From positions 30 to 61,826 of the forward strand of contig NZ_ALWX01000006.1 in NCBI RefSeq assembly GCF_000297495.1: a stretch of DNA of 61,797 nt, written 5' to 3'. Positions 44,929 to 53,513 of the stretch are shown here, one piece after another. The notes beneath the pieces are model-generated. The model worked only from the letters and a program-made list of their open reading frames with translations. It ran no database searches and was not told the DNA's origin. The DNA comes from Janibacter hoylei PVAS-1 (GTDB lineage Bacteria; Actinomycetota; Actinomycetes; Actinomycetales; Dermatophilaceae). The first letter of the stretch is position 1. Each line of letters begins with the position of its first letter. A program made the position numbers and the translations under genes.

Positions 44929-46713
44929 TCAGCGTCCGCTGCGGGCCAGGAGGGCCTGGACGAAGACCCGCTCGATGTCGTCCGGCGTCTCGGCGATGTA
45001 GCTCGTGCCGCCGGTCTCGTCGGAGATCTTCTGCAGGGCCGTCGGGCTGGCCTCGCCCATGCCGATGGTGATGACCCGGACCGGGCGCTTGGCGTCGTAG
45101 GAGTCGTCGAGCCGCGACAGCAGCTGGTTGAGCGACAGGCCGCCGTTGGGGTCGTCGTTCTCACCGTCGGTGAAGACGACGAGCGAGTTGACGTAGTCGG
45201 GGTCGTACTCCTTGACCATCTTCTGGTAGGCCGCCCAGATCGAGTCGTAGAGCGCCGTGTCGCCACCGATGTACTTGTCGCCGCCGTCGATGAGCTTGCG
45301 GAGCGACTCGCGGTGGGTGGTGCCCCCCTTCGTGCTGTCGAGGCGCTTGATCGGCGCGAGCACGCGGTGGTCCTTGCCCTTGGACAGGTCGCTGCTGAAG
45401 ACCCAGCCGCCGACCTGGCTGCCGGCGGGCAGGATGCCGACACCCTTGGTGAGCGACCCCTTCGTGACGTCCCAGCGGGTCATCCCGGCAGTGGGGCTGT
45501 CCCACTCCATCGAGCCGGAGACGTCGATGACCGCGAGCATCCGCATGTCGGTGCGCATGCGGTCCCACGTCTCGACGGCGGCGACCCGCTCGTTGCGATC
45601 GAGGGGCTCGAGGGTCGTGACGTCGGGGGCGGCGCTGCCGGCCACCTCCGGGCCGCCGGCACCATTGGGGTCGCGGAAGCCGGCCTCGGTGAGCGCCTCG
45701 CGCATGTCGAGCGTGCCGAGCTCGGTCCGGGCGGAGTCGGCGTGCTGGAGCAGCTCGCCGCTCAGCTCGGGGTTCATGATCCACGGGTAGTCGAGCGAGA
45801 GCGTCCCCTTCTCCGGCACGACGGCGCGAAGGGGGGTGACGTCGGGGTTGTCCTCGTTGTACGTCGCGATCTGCTGCTCCGACGCGGGGAAGGGCTGGGT
45901 CCCCTTCTGGTCGGAGGTGTAGTCGGCGAAGAGCTTGTTGAGCGAGGGCGCGGCGAAGCGCGACATGAAGATCAGCCGCTCACCGGTCTGCAGGCCGATC
46001 CGCTCGGGCTGGCCGATGCGGCTGGCGTGGAAGGCCAGCCGGCTCGAGGTGTCGGTGTCGGGGTTGGCCATCCGCAGCCCGCCCTCGTTGTTGAGCAGCG
46101 ACCCCCACGACGAAAACTTCGTGACCTTGGCCTTCTGATCGTCGCCCGACGCGAGGACGACGGGGGAGGAGGCGATCGACTGCCCCTCGAGCCACTGTCC
46201 GGTGGTCTTGCTCGCGTCGACGGCGTCGATCCACGTCGAGCTGTCGGGGATCCACACGTCGGGGGCCTGGCCCTCGTTGATGTTGCGGGCCGTGTCGGCG
46301 GCGGAGGCCGAGGTGACGTCGAAGTCGGCGCACGCGTCGCTCTCCTTGACCTTGGCCAGCGCGTCCTCGAGGGGCTCGGCGATCTCGGGGGTCGCGGCGA
46401 CCGTGAGCTTGCGGCCGCCGCAGGCGGAGTCGTCGCCACCGCCGCGCAGGGCGGCGAAGGCGCCGCCGCCGCACAGCGCGAGCACGAGCAGGACGGCGAC
46501 CGGCAGCAGCCATGCAGGGCGTCGCGTCGCGCGGTCGTCCTCGCTGCGGTGGCTGCGGCGGGGCTGCTCGTCGGCCGGGGTGCTGGGCTCTCCGGCAGCC
46601 GCCGGGGCGGGCTCCGGAGAGGTCGAGTCGTCCCGCGCCGGGGTCGACTCCGGGCCGGTCTCGTCGTCGTCCCACAGGTCGTGTCGCCGGGTGGGGCGGC
46701 CGTCGCCACTCAT
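44929..46713 (-). CDS. Substrate-binding and VWA domain membrane protein
   Basis: Protein of 594 residues. A charged, low-complexity cytoplasmic N-terminus (1-65) precedes one membrane segment (about 66-90, WLLPVAVLLVLALCGGGAF). Outside there is a periplasmic-binding-protein-like domain (about 98-340, LTVAATPEIAEPLEDALAKV, APDVWIPDSS) and a C-terminal von Willebrand A domain (about 385-590) with an intact metal site DVSGSMEWDS. Together these suggest ligand sensing or adhesion at the cell surface. A ribosome site (GGAG) precedes ATG 46713; ATG 46737 is an alternative. Function unknown. Confidence 0.85.
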   Translation of the reverse strand: MSGDGRPTRRHDLWDDDETGPESTPARDDSTSPEPAPAAAGEPSTPADEQPRRSHRSEDDRATRRPAWLLPVAVLLVLALCGGGAFAALRGGGDDSACGGRKLTVAATPEIAEPLEDALAKVKESDACADFDVTSASAADTARNINEGQAPDVWIPDSSTWIDAVDASKTTGQWLEGQSIASSPVVLASGDDQKAKVTKFSSWGSLLNNEGGLRMANPDTDTSSRLAFHASRIGQPERIGLQTGERLIFMSRFAAPSLNKLFADYTSDQKGTQPFPASEQQIATYNEDNPDVTPLRAVVPEKGTLSLDYPWIMNPELSGELLQHADSARTELGTLDMREALTEAGFRDPNGAGGPEVAGSAAPDVTTLEPLDRNERVAAVETWDRMRTDMRMLAVIDVSGSMEWDSPTAGMTRWDVTKGSLTKGVGILPAGSQVGGWVFSSDLSKGKDHRVLAPIKRLDSTKGGTTHRESLRKLIDGGDKYIGGDTALYDSIWAAYQKMVKEYDPDYVNSLVVFTDGENDDPNGGLSLNQLLSRLDDSYDAKRPVRVITIGMGEASPTALQKISDETGGTSYIAETPDDIERVFVQALLARSGR

Positions 46714-46842
46714 CGTGCTCTCCTTCGTCGCCGGCACACCCTCGTTACCGGCCGGTCAAGTATGACCCACTAGGTGACCACAGGTGGGCGGCGATCGCGC
46801 TGGGCTGTGCCGATGATCACCGCGGCCTGCCATGCTGGCCCC

Positions 46843-47241
46843 ATGACCAACTTCCTCATTCGGACCGGCGTCAACGCCGTGGCGCTGTGGGTCGCCGCGT
46901 GGCTCATCGACGGGATCCACCTGGCCGACGGTGACGCGACCTTCGCCTCCAAGTTCGCGACCATCGTGCTCGTCGCGCTGATCTTCGGTGTCGTCAACGC
47001 GGTCGTGAAGCCGATCGCCAAGGTGCTGACCTTCCCCTTCATCGTCCTGACGCTGGGGCTGTTCACCTTCGTGGTCAACGCCTTCCTACTCCAACTCACC
47101 GAGTGGATCTCCTCGCCGCTGGGCCTCGACTTCGAGATCACCGAGTTCTGGTGGGACGCGGTCATCGGCGCCCTCGTCATCACGATCGTCTCGATGATCC
47201 TCAACTGGGTCCTGCCGGAGAAGGAAGACCTCGACGACTGA
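46843..47241 (+). CDS. Phage holin family (DUF-type) membrane protein
   Basis: Protein of 132 residues with four hydrophobic segments (about 8-25, 37-60, 63-88, 103-125) and the family motif FGVVNAVVKPIAKVLTFPF. This Phage_holin_4_2 family is chromosomal and widespread; its name does not imply a prophage, and none is seen here. The upstream ATG at 46774 gives a non-family N-terminus, so 46843 was chosen. Monocistronic, followed by the first CCTAGG array of the flanking pair. Confidence 0.85.
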   Translation: MTNFLIRTGVNAVALWVAAWLIDGIHLADGDATFASKFATIVLVALIFGVVNAVVKPIAKVLTFPFIVLTLGLFTFVVNAFLLQLTEWISSPLGLDFEITEFWWDAVIGALVITIVSMILNWVLPEKEDLDD

Positions 47242-47246
47242 CCCCG

Positions 47247-47403
47247 CATCTCCCTAGGCAAATACCCACCCCCGACCACATTTCCCTAGGCAAATACCCA
47301 CCCCAGGCCACATTTCCCTAGGGAAATGGCCACCCCAGACCGCATCTCCCTAGGCAAATGACAGCCTGGGTGGTCCAGAGGCCGCATTTCCCTAGGGAGA
47401 TGC
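47247..47403. repeat. Array of five CCTAGG palindromes, left flank of nuclease-like gene
   Basis: Copies of CATYTCCCTAGGSAAATR at 47247, 47279, 47311, 47343 and 47385. The CCTAGG centres are 32, 32, 32 and 42 bp apart. The third (ATTTCCCTAGGGAAAT) is a perfect palindrome. Spacers are C-rich (CCACCCC type). The array fills the gap between the holin-family gene and the nuclease-like gene, where the latter's promoter must lie. Confidence 0.95.
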
Positions 47404-47458
47404 GGCCTCTTGTGGATAACTGGAAGGGTGGCGGTGGCCGGCTGGGCAGGGTGGGCGC

Positions 47459-48397
47459 ATGTCAGCGTCACCACTTCGCGTCGCCCCGTCCGAGCTCGGC
47501 GACATGCCGCTCTTCACCACTGCAGAGGCCGAAGGGAGAGGCATCTCCCGTCGCGATCTGGCCGTCTTCGTCCGCCGCGGCCTCTTCTGGCAGCCGGCCC
47601 GCGGGTGGTACTCGAGTCGCACGGATGCGCAGATCGACGAGCGGCACCTGATCCGCGCGGCCGCCGTCCTCAGGTCGCAGGCCGAGGGTGCGGTCGCCAT
47701 CCGCCACACCGCGGCCGTCGTCCTCGGTCTGCCGTTGGTGCGGACTGATCTCGGTCGAGTCGAGATCGGCACGGCAGGTGGTGCTCACGGCCGGACGACG
47801 AAGGGGGTGCGGGTCACCGGGGTCGACCTCGACCAGCTGGCCTGCGTCGAGGTGCAGGTGCCGGGCCTCGGCACCCTCCGCAGCGCTTCGCCCGCCTGGG
47901 CCGTCGTCGGTACGGCCACGAGCAGCAACCCGCTGGCCGCGCTCGCGGCCGGCGATCACGCCCTTCGTCATGGGCTGTGCACCCGGGGCGAGATCGCCGC
48001 GGCTCTCGATGCGGCCCGAGGGGCCACGGGCGTGGGGCAGGCCAGAGAGGCCCTGGTGCACCTCGAGCCGAAGCACGAGTCGCCGGGGGAGACGCTCACC
48101 GCGGCCGTGCTGCGCGGCAGCCGTTGGGACTTCGAGCCACAGGTCTGGCAGACCGTGGCCGGCCGCAGCTACCGGATGGACTTCGCCAACGAGGAGCTCA
48201 TGCTGGCCGTGGAGTTCGACGGGCAGGTCAAGTACGTCTCGCCGGAGGTCAAGGAGGACGAGCTGGCCCGTGAGGAGGATCTGCGCTCCATCGGGTGGGA
48301 CTTCGTCCGGGTCGTCTGGGACGACTTCGAGGACGAGCGCCAGATCCAGCGGGAGGTCGACGACAAGGCGACCGCGCGAGCCCGCGGCCTCACCTGA
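47459..48397 (+). CDS. AbiEi-type winged-helix protein with PD-(D/E)XK-like C-terminal domain
   Basis: Protein of 312 residues. The N-terminal about 60 residues (FTTAEAEGRGISRRDLAVFV, then GLFWQPARGWYSS) match the winged helix of AbiEi-type antitoxin/regulator proteins. The C-terminal about 100 residues resemble the DUF559/Vsr-like nuclease fold: MDFANEELMLAVEFDGQVKY with candidate metal ligands Asp241, Glu252 and Asp254 and Lys258, then REEDLRSIGWDFVRVVW. No AbiEii toxin gene is adjacent. Such solitary fusions are numerous in actinobacteria and of unknown role. The gene is flanked on both sides by CCTAGG palindrome arrays of opposite orientation. Confidence 0.8.
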   Translation: MSASPLRVAPSELGDMPLFTTAEAEGRGISRRDLAVFVRRGLFWQPARGWYSSRTDAQIDERHLIRAAAVLRSQAEGAVAIRHTAAVVLGLPLVRTDLGRVEIGTAGGAHGRTTKGVRVTGVDLDQLACVEVQVPGLGTLRSASPAWAVVGTATSSNPLAALAAGDHALRHGLCTRGEIAAALDAARGATGVGQAREALVHLEPKHESPGETLTAAVLRGSRWDFEPQVWQTVAGRSYRMDFANEELMLAVEFDGQVKYVSPEVKEDELAREEDLRSIGWDFVRVVWDDFEDERQIQREVDDKATARARGLT

Positions 48398-48426
48398 CGC
48401 CCGCTCGTCCATGCCCTGGCCTGACG

Positions 48427-48572
48427 AATTTCCCTAGGCAAATACCCAGGGGGTCGGGTATTTGCCTAGGGAAATGTGGAAGGGGTGGTGATTTGCCTAG
48501 GGAAATGTGGAGTGGGTGGGTATTTCCCTAGGGAAATGTGGAGGGGTTTGGTGATGTGCCCAGGGAGATGCG
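48427..48572. repeat. Array of five CCTAGG palindromes, right flank of nuclease-like gene
   Basis: CCTAGG centres at 48433, 48465, 48496 and 48527, plus a decayed copy (CCCAGG) at 48559: spacing 32, 31, 31, 32 bp. The first copy has the left-flank orientation; the next ones read TTTGCCTAGGGAAAT and are inverted relative to the left array. Spacers are G-rich (TGGAGTGGGTGGG type), the complement of the left spacers. The array lies between two convergent genes. Confidence 0.95.
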
Positions 48573-49646
48573 TCAGGCGGGTCCGAAGGCCCGGGCCACC
48601 TCGATGAGCCGGTCGTTGGCCTCGGTCTCGCCGATGCTCACCCGCACGCCCTCGGTGCCGTAGGGGCGCACCGACAGGCCCGCCTCCGTGCACGCCGCGA
48701 CGAAGGCACCCGTGCGCTCGCCGAGCGGGAACCACACGAAGTTGGCCTGGCTGTCGGTCATCTGCCAGGCCGCCTCACGCAGCGCGGCGAGCACCCGCTC
48801 GCGCTCGGCGACGATGCCCTTGACCCGCACGTCGAGCTCGTCCTTGGCCTCGAGCGAGGCGATCGCGGCGGCCTGGGCGAGCAGGTTGACGCCGAAGGGG
48901 GTCGCCGTCTTGCGCAGCGCCTCGGCCACCGGCTCCGGCGCGACCGCGTACCCGACGCGCAGGCCGGCCAGCCCGTAGGCCTTGGAAAAGGTGCGCAGCA
49001 GCATGACGTTGTCGTGCTCGCGCCGCAGCGCGAGGCCGTCGACCTCCCCTTCGCCCTCGACGAACTCGAGGTAGGCCTCGTCGACGACGACGAGGAGGTC
49101 ACGGGGGACCTTGGCGATGAAGGCCTCCAGCTCCGCGTGGGTCACCGACGGGCCGGTCGGGTTGTTGGGCGTGCACACGAGGACGACGCGGGTGCGGTCG
49201 GTGATCGCCGCGGCCATGGCGTCGAGGTCGTGGCGCTGGTCGGCGGTGAGCGGCACCTGGACCGACACGGCGCCGGCGATCGCCACGACGATCGGGTAGG
49301 CCTCGAAGGAGCGCCACGCGTAGACGACCTCGTCGCCCGGGTCGCACGTCGACTGGATGATCTGCGCGAGCACGCCCACCGACCCGGTGCCGGTCGCGAT
49401 CTGCTCGCGCGGCACCTCGAGGTGCGCGGCGAGGGCGTCGGTGAGCGCGGTGACCCCCAAGTCGGGGTAGCGGTTGACCTCGGTCGCCGCGGCCGCGATG
49501 ACGTCGACGACCGAAGGGAGCGGAGGGTTCGGGTTCTCGTTCGAGGAGACCTTGTAGACCGTCAGCCCCTCGCGTGCGGCGGGCGGCTTGCCGGCCACGT
49601 AGGCAGGGACCTGGTCGAGGGCGGAGCGCAGCCGCGGGGTGTCCAT
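48573..49646 (-). CDS. hisC: Histidinol-phosphate/aromatic aminotransferase
   Basis: PLP aminotransferase of 357 residues, fold type I. Landmarks: [13 protein letters not shown] at the substrate-binding N-terminus, [12 protein letters not shown], the aspartate in [11 protein letters not shown] and the PLP lysine in [17 protein letters not shown]. It groups by sequence with HisC-like enzymes; actinobacterial members outside the his operon often act as phenylalanine aminotransferases (Pat). No other his genes are nearby, so an aromatic-amino-acid role is as likely as histidine synthesis. Divergent from bkdA. Confidence 0.87.
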   Translation of the reverse strand: MDTPRLRSALDQVPAYVAGKPPAAREGLTVYKVSSNENPNPPLPSVVDVIAAAATEVNRYPDLGVTALTDALAAHLEVPREQIATGTGSVGVLAQIIQSTCDPGDEVVYAWRSFEAYPIVVAIAGAVSVQVPLTADQRHDLDAMAAAITDRTRVVLVCTPNNPTGPSVTHAELEAFIAKVPRDLLVVVDEAYLEFVEGEGEVDGLALRREHDNVMLLRTFSKAYGLAGLRVGYAVAPEPVAEALRKTATPFGVNLLAQAAAIASLEAKDELDVRVKGIVAERERVLAALREAAWQMTDSQANFVWFPLGERTGAFVAACTEAGLSVRPYGTEGVRVSIGETEANDRLIEVARAFGPA

Positions 49647-49841
49647 GCGCGCACCCTAGCCCTCTCCGCCCGGTGGCCCGGACCCGGTTTGGGTGTCCAC
49701 CTGCTGAGACGCTAGGTTGGCCCACGCCAATGAACTGTGGCTCGGGTCACACGCCCGCCGCAGCCGATCGAGGCGTCGACGACGACGTCCTCACGTGGCC
49801 GCGGCGAGGTGACCCCTCGAGCCGGGCCGAAGGGAGCAGCA

Positions 49842-51083
49842 GTGAGCGACAGCGACGTCGCCGGCCACGCCGGGACCCGAGGACACGTGGCAGGGGCCTT
49901 CGAGCCCTCGCCGGAGATGGGGCCGACGCCCCCCTCCCAGATCACCGGGCACTTCTCCGACGACAACCCGGAGATGGTCCAGTTCGTCGACGCTGACGGC
50001 AACCGCCTGGAGACCAATGCGACCAATGCGCCCTACGCGCAGATCGTCGAGGGCATGACGAGCGAGGACGCGCGCACGATCTACCGCGACCTCGTCCTCG
50101 TGCGCCGCATCGACGCCGAGGGCTTCGCCCTCCAGCGTCAGGGCGAGCTCGGTCTGTGGCCGAGCCTCTTCGGGCAGGAGGCCGCCCAGGTCGGCGCCGG
50201 TCGCGCCCTGCGCCCCCACGACTACGCCTTCCCCGGCTACCGCGAGCACGGCGTCGCGTGGTGCCGCGGCGTCGACCCGGTGAGCCTCTTCGGCATGTTT
50301 CGCGGCGTCAACCACGGCGGGTGGGACTCCAACGAAAACAACTTCCACCTCTACACGATCGTCATCGGCAACCAGATGCTCCACGCGGTCGGCTACGCCA
50401 TGGGCATCACGGCCGACGGGGCCATGGGCACCGGCGACCCCGAGCGGGACGCAGCGGTCATGGCCTTCACCGGTGACGGCGGCACGAGCCAGGGCGACTT
50501 CAACGAGGCGCTCGTCTTCGCGGCCGTGACCAATGCGCCGGTCGTCTTCTTCGTGCAAAACAACCAGTGGGCGATCTCGGAGCCCAACGACAAGCAGTTC
50601 ATCATCCCGCCGTACCAGCGCGCCCGAGGCTTCGGCTTCCCCGGCGTCCTCGTCGACGGCAACGACCCCCTCGCCACCTACGCCGTGGCCAAGGACGCGC
50701 TCGACAAGGCGCGCAGCGGCCAGGGGCCGACGCTCATCGAGGCCTACACCTACCGGATGGGCGCGCACACGACCTCCGACGACCCGACGAAGTACCGCAG
50801 CGACGCCGAGGTCGAGATCTGGAAGCACAAGGACCCGATCAAGCGCATGCGCGGCTTCATGGAGGAGCGCGGGCACGCCGAGGCGGAGTTCTTCGGCGCC
50901 GTCGACGCCGAGGCCGATGAGATCGCGGCGCGGGTGCGCAAGGCCTGCCAGGAGATGCCCGACCCGGAGCTACCGACGATGTTCGACCACCAGTACACCG
51001 AGCCCCACCCCGTCGTGGACGCCGAGCGCGAGGAGTTCCTCGCTTACCACGCCGGCTTCGCCGAGGAAGGAGACGCCCGATGA
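49842..51083 (+). CDS. bkdA: 2-oxoacid dehydrogenase E1 component, alpha subunit
   Basis: TPP-dependent decarboxylase subunit of 413 residues. The TPP motif is GDGGTSQGDFNEALVF ending in NN (VFFVQNNQWAIS). The N-terminus and GLWPSLFGQEAAQVGAGRAL place it with branched-chain/pyruvate E1 alpha of actinobacteria (BkdA, annotated PdhA in some genomes). The GTG at 49842 is chosen for its AGGGAG site; the open frame extends upstream without conservation. Its stop overlaps the beta subunit start (ATGA). First gene of bkdABC; an E3 gene is not in the window. Confidence 0.9.
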   Translation: MSDSDVAGHAGTRGHVAGAFEPSPEMGPTPPSQITGHFSDDNPEMVQFVDADGNRLETNATNAPYAQIVEGMTSEDARTIYRDLVLVRRIDAEGFALQRQGELGLWPSLFGQEAAQVGAGRALRPHDYAFPGYREHGVAWCRGVDPVSLFGMFRGVNHGGWDSNENNFHLYTIVIGNQMLHAVGYAMGITADGAMGTGDPERDAAVMAFTGDGGTSQGDFNEALVFAAVTNAPVVFFVQNNQWAISEPNDKQFIIPPYQRARGFGFPGVLVDGNDPLATYAVAKDALDKARSGQGPTLIEAYTYRMGAHTTSDDPTKYRSDAEVEIWKHKDPIKRMRGFMEERGHAEAEFFGAVDAEADEIAARVRKACQEMPDPELPTMFDHQYTEPHPVVDAEREEFLAYHAGFAEEGDAR

Positions 51084-52070
51084 GCGGCCAGCGCCTCTCC
51101 CTCGCCAAGGGCCTCAACGCCGGCCTGCGTCGCGCCTTGGAGCGCGACCCCAAGGTCGTCCTCATGGGTGAGGACGTCGGCAAGCTCGGCGGCGTCTTCC
51201 GCATCACCGAAGGCTTGCAGAAGGACTTCGGCGAGCACCGCGTGCTCGACACCCCGCTCGCCGAATCCGGCATCGTCGGCACGGCGGTCGGGCTCGCCCT
51301 GCGCGGCTACCGCCCGGTCGTCGAGATCCAGTTCGACGGCTTCGTCTACCCGGCCTTCGACCAGATCGTCAGCCAGGTCGCCAAGATGCACGCCCGCTCC
51401 CTCGGCCACCTCAAGGTGCCGATGGTCATCCGCATCCCCTGCGGTGGCGGCATCGGTGCGGTCGAGCACCACAGCGAGTCAAACGAGGCCTACTTCGCGC
51501 ACACCGCCGGTCTGCGGGTCGTCTCGTGCAGCAACGCGGCCGATGCCTACTGGATGATCCAGCAGGCGATCGAGACCGACGACCCCGTGATCTTCTTCGA
51601 GCCCAAGCGCCGCTACCACGAGCGCGGCGAGACCGAGATCGACGAAGGGGGGTGCCCCGGACCTCGGTCTCTACGACGCCCGCGTGGCCAAGGAGGGCAG
51701 CGACCTCACGCTGCTCTGCTACGGCCCGATGGTCAAGACCTGCCTGCAGGCGGCAGCCGCCGCCGAGGAGGAGGGCCGCAGCCTCGAGGTGATCGACCTG
51801 CGCTCGCTCAGCCCGCTCGACCTGCCGACGATCACCGCGTCGGTGCGCAAGACCGGCCGCGCCGTCATCGTCCACGAGGCCCAGACCTTCGTGGGTCTCG
51901 GTGCCGAGATCGCCGCCCGGGTCCAGGAGGAGTGCTTCTACCACCTCGAGGCGCCGGTGCTGCGGGTCGGTGGGTACAACATCCCCTACCCGCCGAGCCG
52001 CTTCGAGGAGGAGTTCCTCCCGACTCTCGACCGTGTCCTCGACGCCGTCGACCGTTCGTTCGAGCACTGA
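51080..52070 (+). CDS. bkdB: 2-oxoacid dehydrogenase E1 component, beta subunit, apparent frameshift
   Basis: Beta subunit of E1, about 329 residues after correction. The N-terminal part is clear (VLMGEDVGKLGGVFRITEGL, IPCGGGIGAVEHHSESNEAY). The frame breaks at the six-G run 51647-51652, inside a GACGAAGGGG motif; removing one G gives EGGAPDLGLYDARVAKEG and continues through the transketolase C-terminal domain to TGA 52070. An essential subunit of the complex with intact partners makes a real null mutation unlikely. Coupled to bkdA; bkdC follows 13 bases later. Confidence 0.88.
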
Positions 52071-52083
52071 CCAGGAGACCACT

Positions 52084-53454
52084 GTGGCCGTCAAGAACTT
52101 CAACCTGCCCGACCCCGGTGAGGGCCTCACCGAGGCCGAGGTGACCACCTGGAAGGTCAAGGTCGGCGACGAGGTCGCCGTCAACGACATCGTCATCGAG
52201 GTCGAGACCGCCAAGTCGCTCGTCGAGCTGCCGATCCCCTTCGCGGGGACGGTCGTCGAGCTGCTCGCCGCCGAGGGCGACACCGTCGACGTCGGTGCCC
52301 CGATCATCGCCGTCGAGGTCGGCGGCGCCGACCCGGAGCCGGCTGCCCCCGTGTCCGGCGAGGCGGAGGAGGCTGCTGGCCCGAACCTCGTCGGCTACGG
52401 CGCCAAAGCCGGCAGCACGCGACGTCGCGCCCGCACGTCCCGTCGAGTCGACTCGGCCGCGGACGGCCTCGCCCCTCAGGGATCGGCGGCACCGGCACCG
52501 GCTGCGGGAGGCCCACCTCCGGTCCCTGCCCTTCGAGACGCTCGACCCCCGCGTGCCCTGGCCAAGCCGCCGGTGCGCAAGCTCGCCAAGGACCTCGGCG
52601 TCGACCTGCAGGCGGTCGCGCCGTCGGGTGACGGTGGGATCGTCACCCGGGCGGACGTCGAGGGCGCTGCCTCGGCCCTTCGAGACGGGCGCCGGGCGCC
52701 CTCCTCAGGGACCGGTGGGAATCTCGAAGGGACGCCGGGCGAGGACATGCGCATCCCCATCAAGGGGGTGCGCAAGGCGACGGCCGGGGCGATGGTCGCG
52801 TCCGCCTTCACCGCCCCGCACGTCACGGAGTTCATCACCGTGGACGTCACGGCGATGATGGACCTCGTCGACCGGCTCAAGCGCGACCGGGCCTTCGCCG
52901 ACGTCAAGGTGACGCCGCTGCTCGTCGTCGCCAAGGCGCTCTCCCTGGCCCTGCGCCGTCACCCCGAGGCCAATGCCAGCTGGGACGAGGCCGCGCAGGA
53001 GATCGTGCTGCACGGCTCGGTCAACCTCGGCATCGCCGCGGCGACCCCGCGCGGGCTCCTCGTGCCCAACATCAAGGGCGCCGACCAGCTCTCCCTGCAC
53101 GACCTGGCTGCCGCCCTCGGCGACCTCGTCGGCACCGCCCGCGAGGGCCGCACCCAGCCGGCCGACCTGGCCGGCGGCACGGCGACGATCACCAATGTCG
53201 GCGTCTTCGGCGTCGACACGGGCACTCCGATCCTCAACCCGGGCGAAGCGGTGATCCTCGCCTTCGGCGCGGTGCGCCGCACGCCGTGGGTCGTCACGGC
53301 CGCCGACGGCAGCGAGTCGATCGAGCCCCGCTGGGTGACCCAGCTGGCGCTCTCCTTCGACCACCGCCTCGTCGACGGCGAGCTGGGCTCCAAGCTGCTC
53401 GCCGACGTGGCCGCACTGCTCCACGACCCGGGGACGGCCTTCCTCTGGGCCTGA
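52084..53454 (+). CDS. bkdC: Dihydrolipoamide acyltransferase (E2)
   Basis: Core of the complex, 456 residues. A lipoyl domain (about 1-80) carries the lipoylated Lys in VETAKSLVELP. A linker, an E1/E3-binding domain (about 160-200, PPVRKLAKDLGVDLQAV), a second linker and the catalytic domain follow, the last with SFDHRLVDGELGSKLL holding the active-site His and Asp. Start GTG 52084 after an AGGAG site. Both linkers are encoded in part by REP-like repeat DNA (52464-52560 and 52674-52733), which gives Arg/Pro/Gly-rich segments unlike the usual Ala/Pro linkers. Confidence 0.92.
   Translation: MAVKNFNLPDPGEGLTEAEVTTWKVKVGDEVAVNDIVIEVETAKSLVELPIPFAGTVVELLAAEGDTVDVGAPIIAVEVGGADPEPAAPVSGEAEEAAGPNLVGYGAKAGSTRRRARTSRRVDSAADGLAPQGSAAPAPAAGGPPPVPALRDARPPRALAKPPVRKLAKDLGVDLQAVAPSGDGGIVTRADVEGAASALRDGRRAPSSGTGGNLEGTPGEDMRIPIKGVRKATAGAMVASAFTAPHVTEFITVDVTAMMDLVDRLKRDRAFADVKVTPLLVVAKALSLALRRHPEANASWDEAAQEIVLHGSVNLGIAAATPRGLLVPNIKGADQLSLHDLAAALGDLVGTAREGRTQPADLAGGTATITNVGVFGVDTGTPILNPGEAVILAFGAVRRTPWVVTAADGSESIEPRWVTQLALSFDHRLVDGELGSKLLADVAALLHDPGTAFLWA
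52674..52714. repeat. REP-like element inside the bkdC linker
   Basis: Reverse copy of the REP-like element: GGCCCTTCGAGAC, a GC-rich centre (GGGCGCCGGGCGCC), CTCCTCAGGGACCGG. A further half copy (TCTCGAAGGGAC) follows at about 52722-52733, and split halves occur in the first linker (CCTCAGGGATCGG near 52472; GGTCCCTGCCCTTCGAGACG near 52523). All keep the reading frame. Confidence 0.8.
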
Positions 53455-53467
53455 CCGCTGCCGGGCA

Positions 53468-53504
53468 CGACGAAGGGGGCGCACCCGGTGCGCCCCCTTC
53501 GTCG
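53468..53504. terminator. Bidirectional terminator after bkdABC
   Basis: Perfect 17-bp inverted repeat CGACGAAGGGGGCGCAC / GTGCGCCCCCTTCGTCG with a 3-base loop, between the convergent bkdC and beta-lactamase-fold genes. It is made of an inverted pair of the GACGAAGGGGG motif. Confidence 0.9.
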
Positions 53505-53513
53505 AGCCGTCCG

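Noticed and set aside
46843-47241. Holin-family gene as sign of a prophage
   Set aside because: No other phage genes near it; this family is a common chromosomal membrane protein.
47247-48572. CCTAGG arrays as a CRISPR
   Set aside because: Repeats are palindromic and only about 19 bp, spacers are 12-13 bp and similar to each other, and there are no cas genes.
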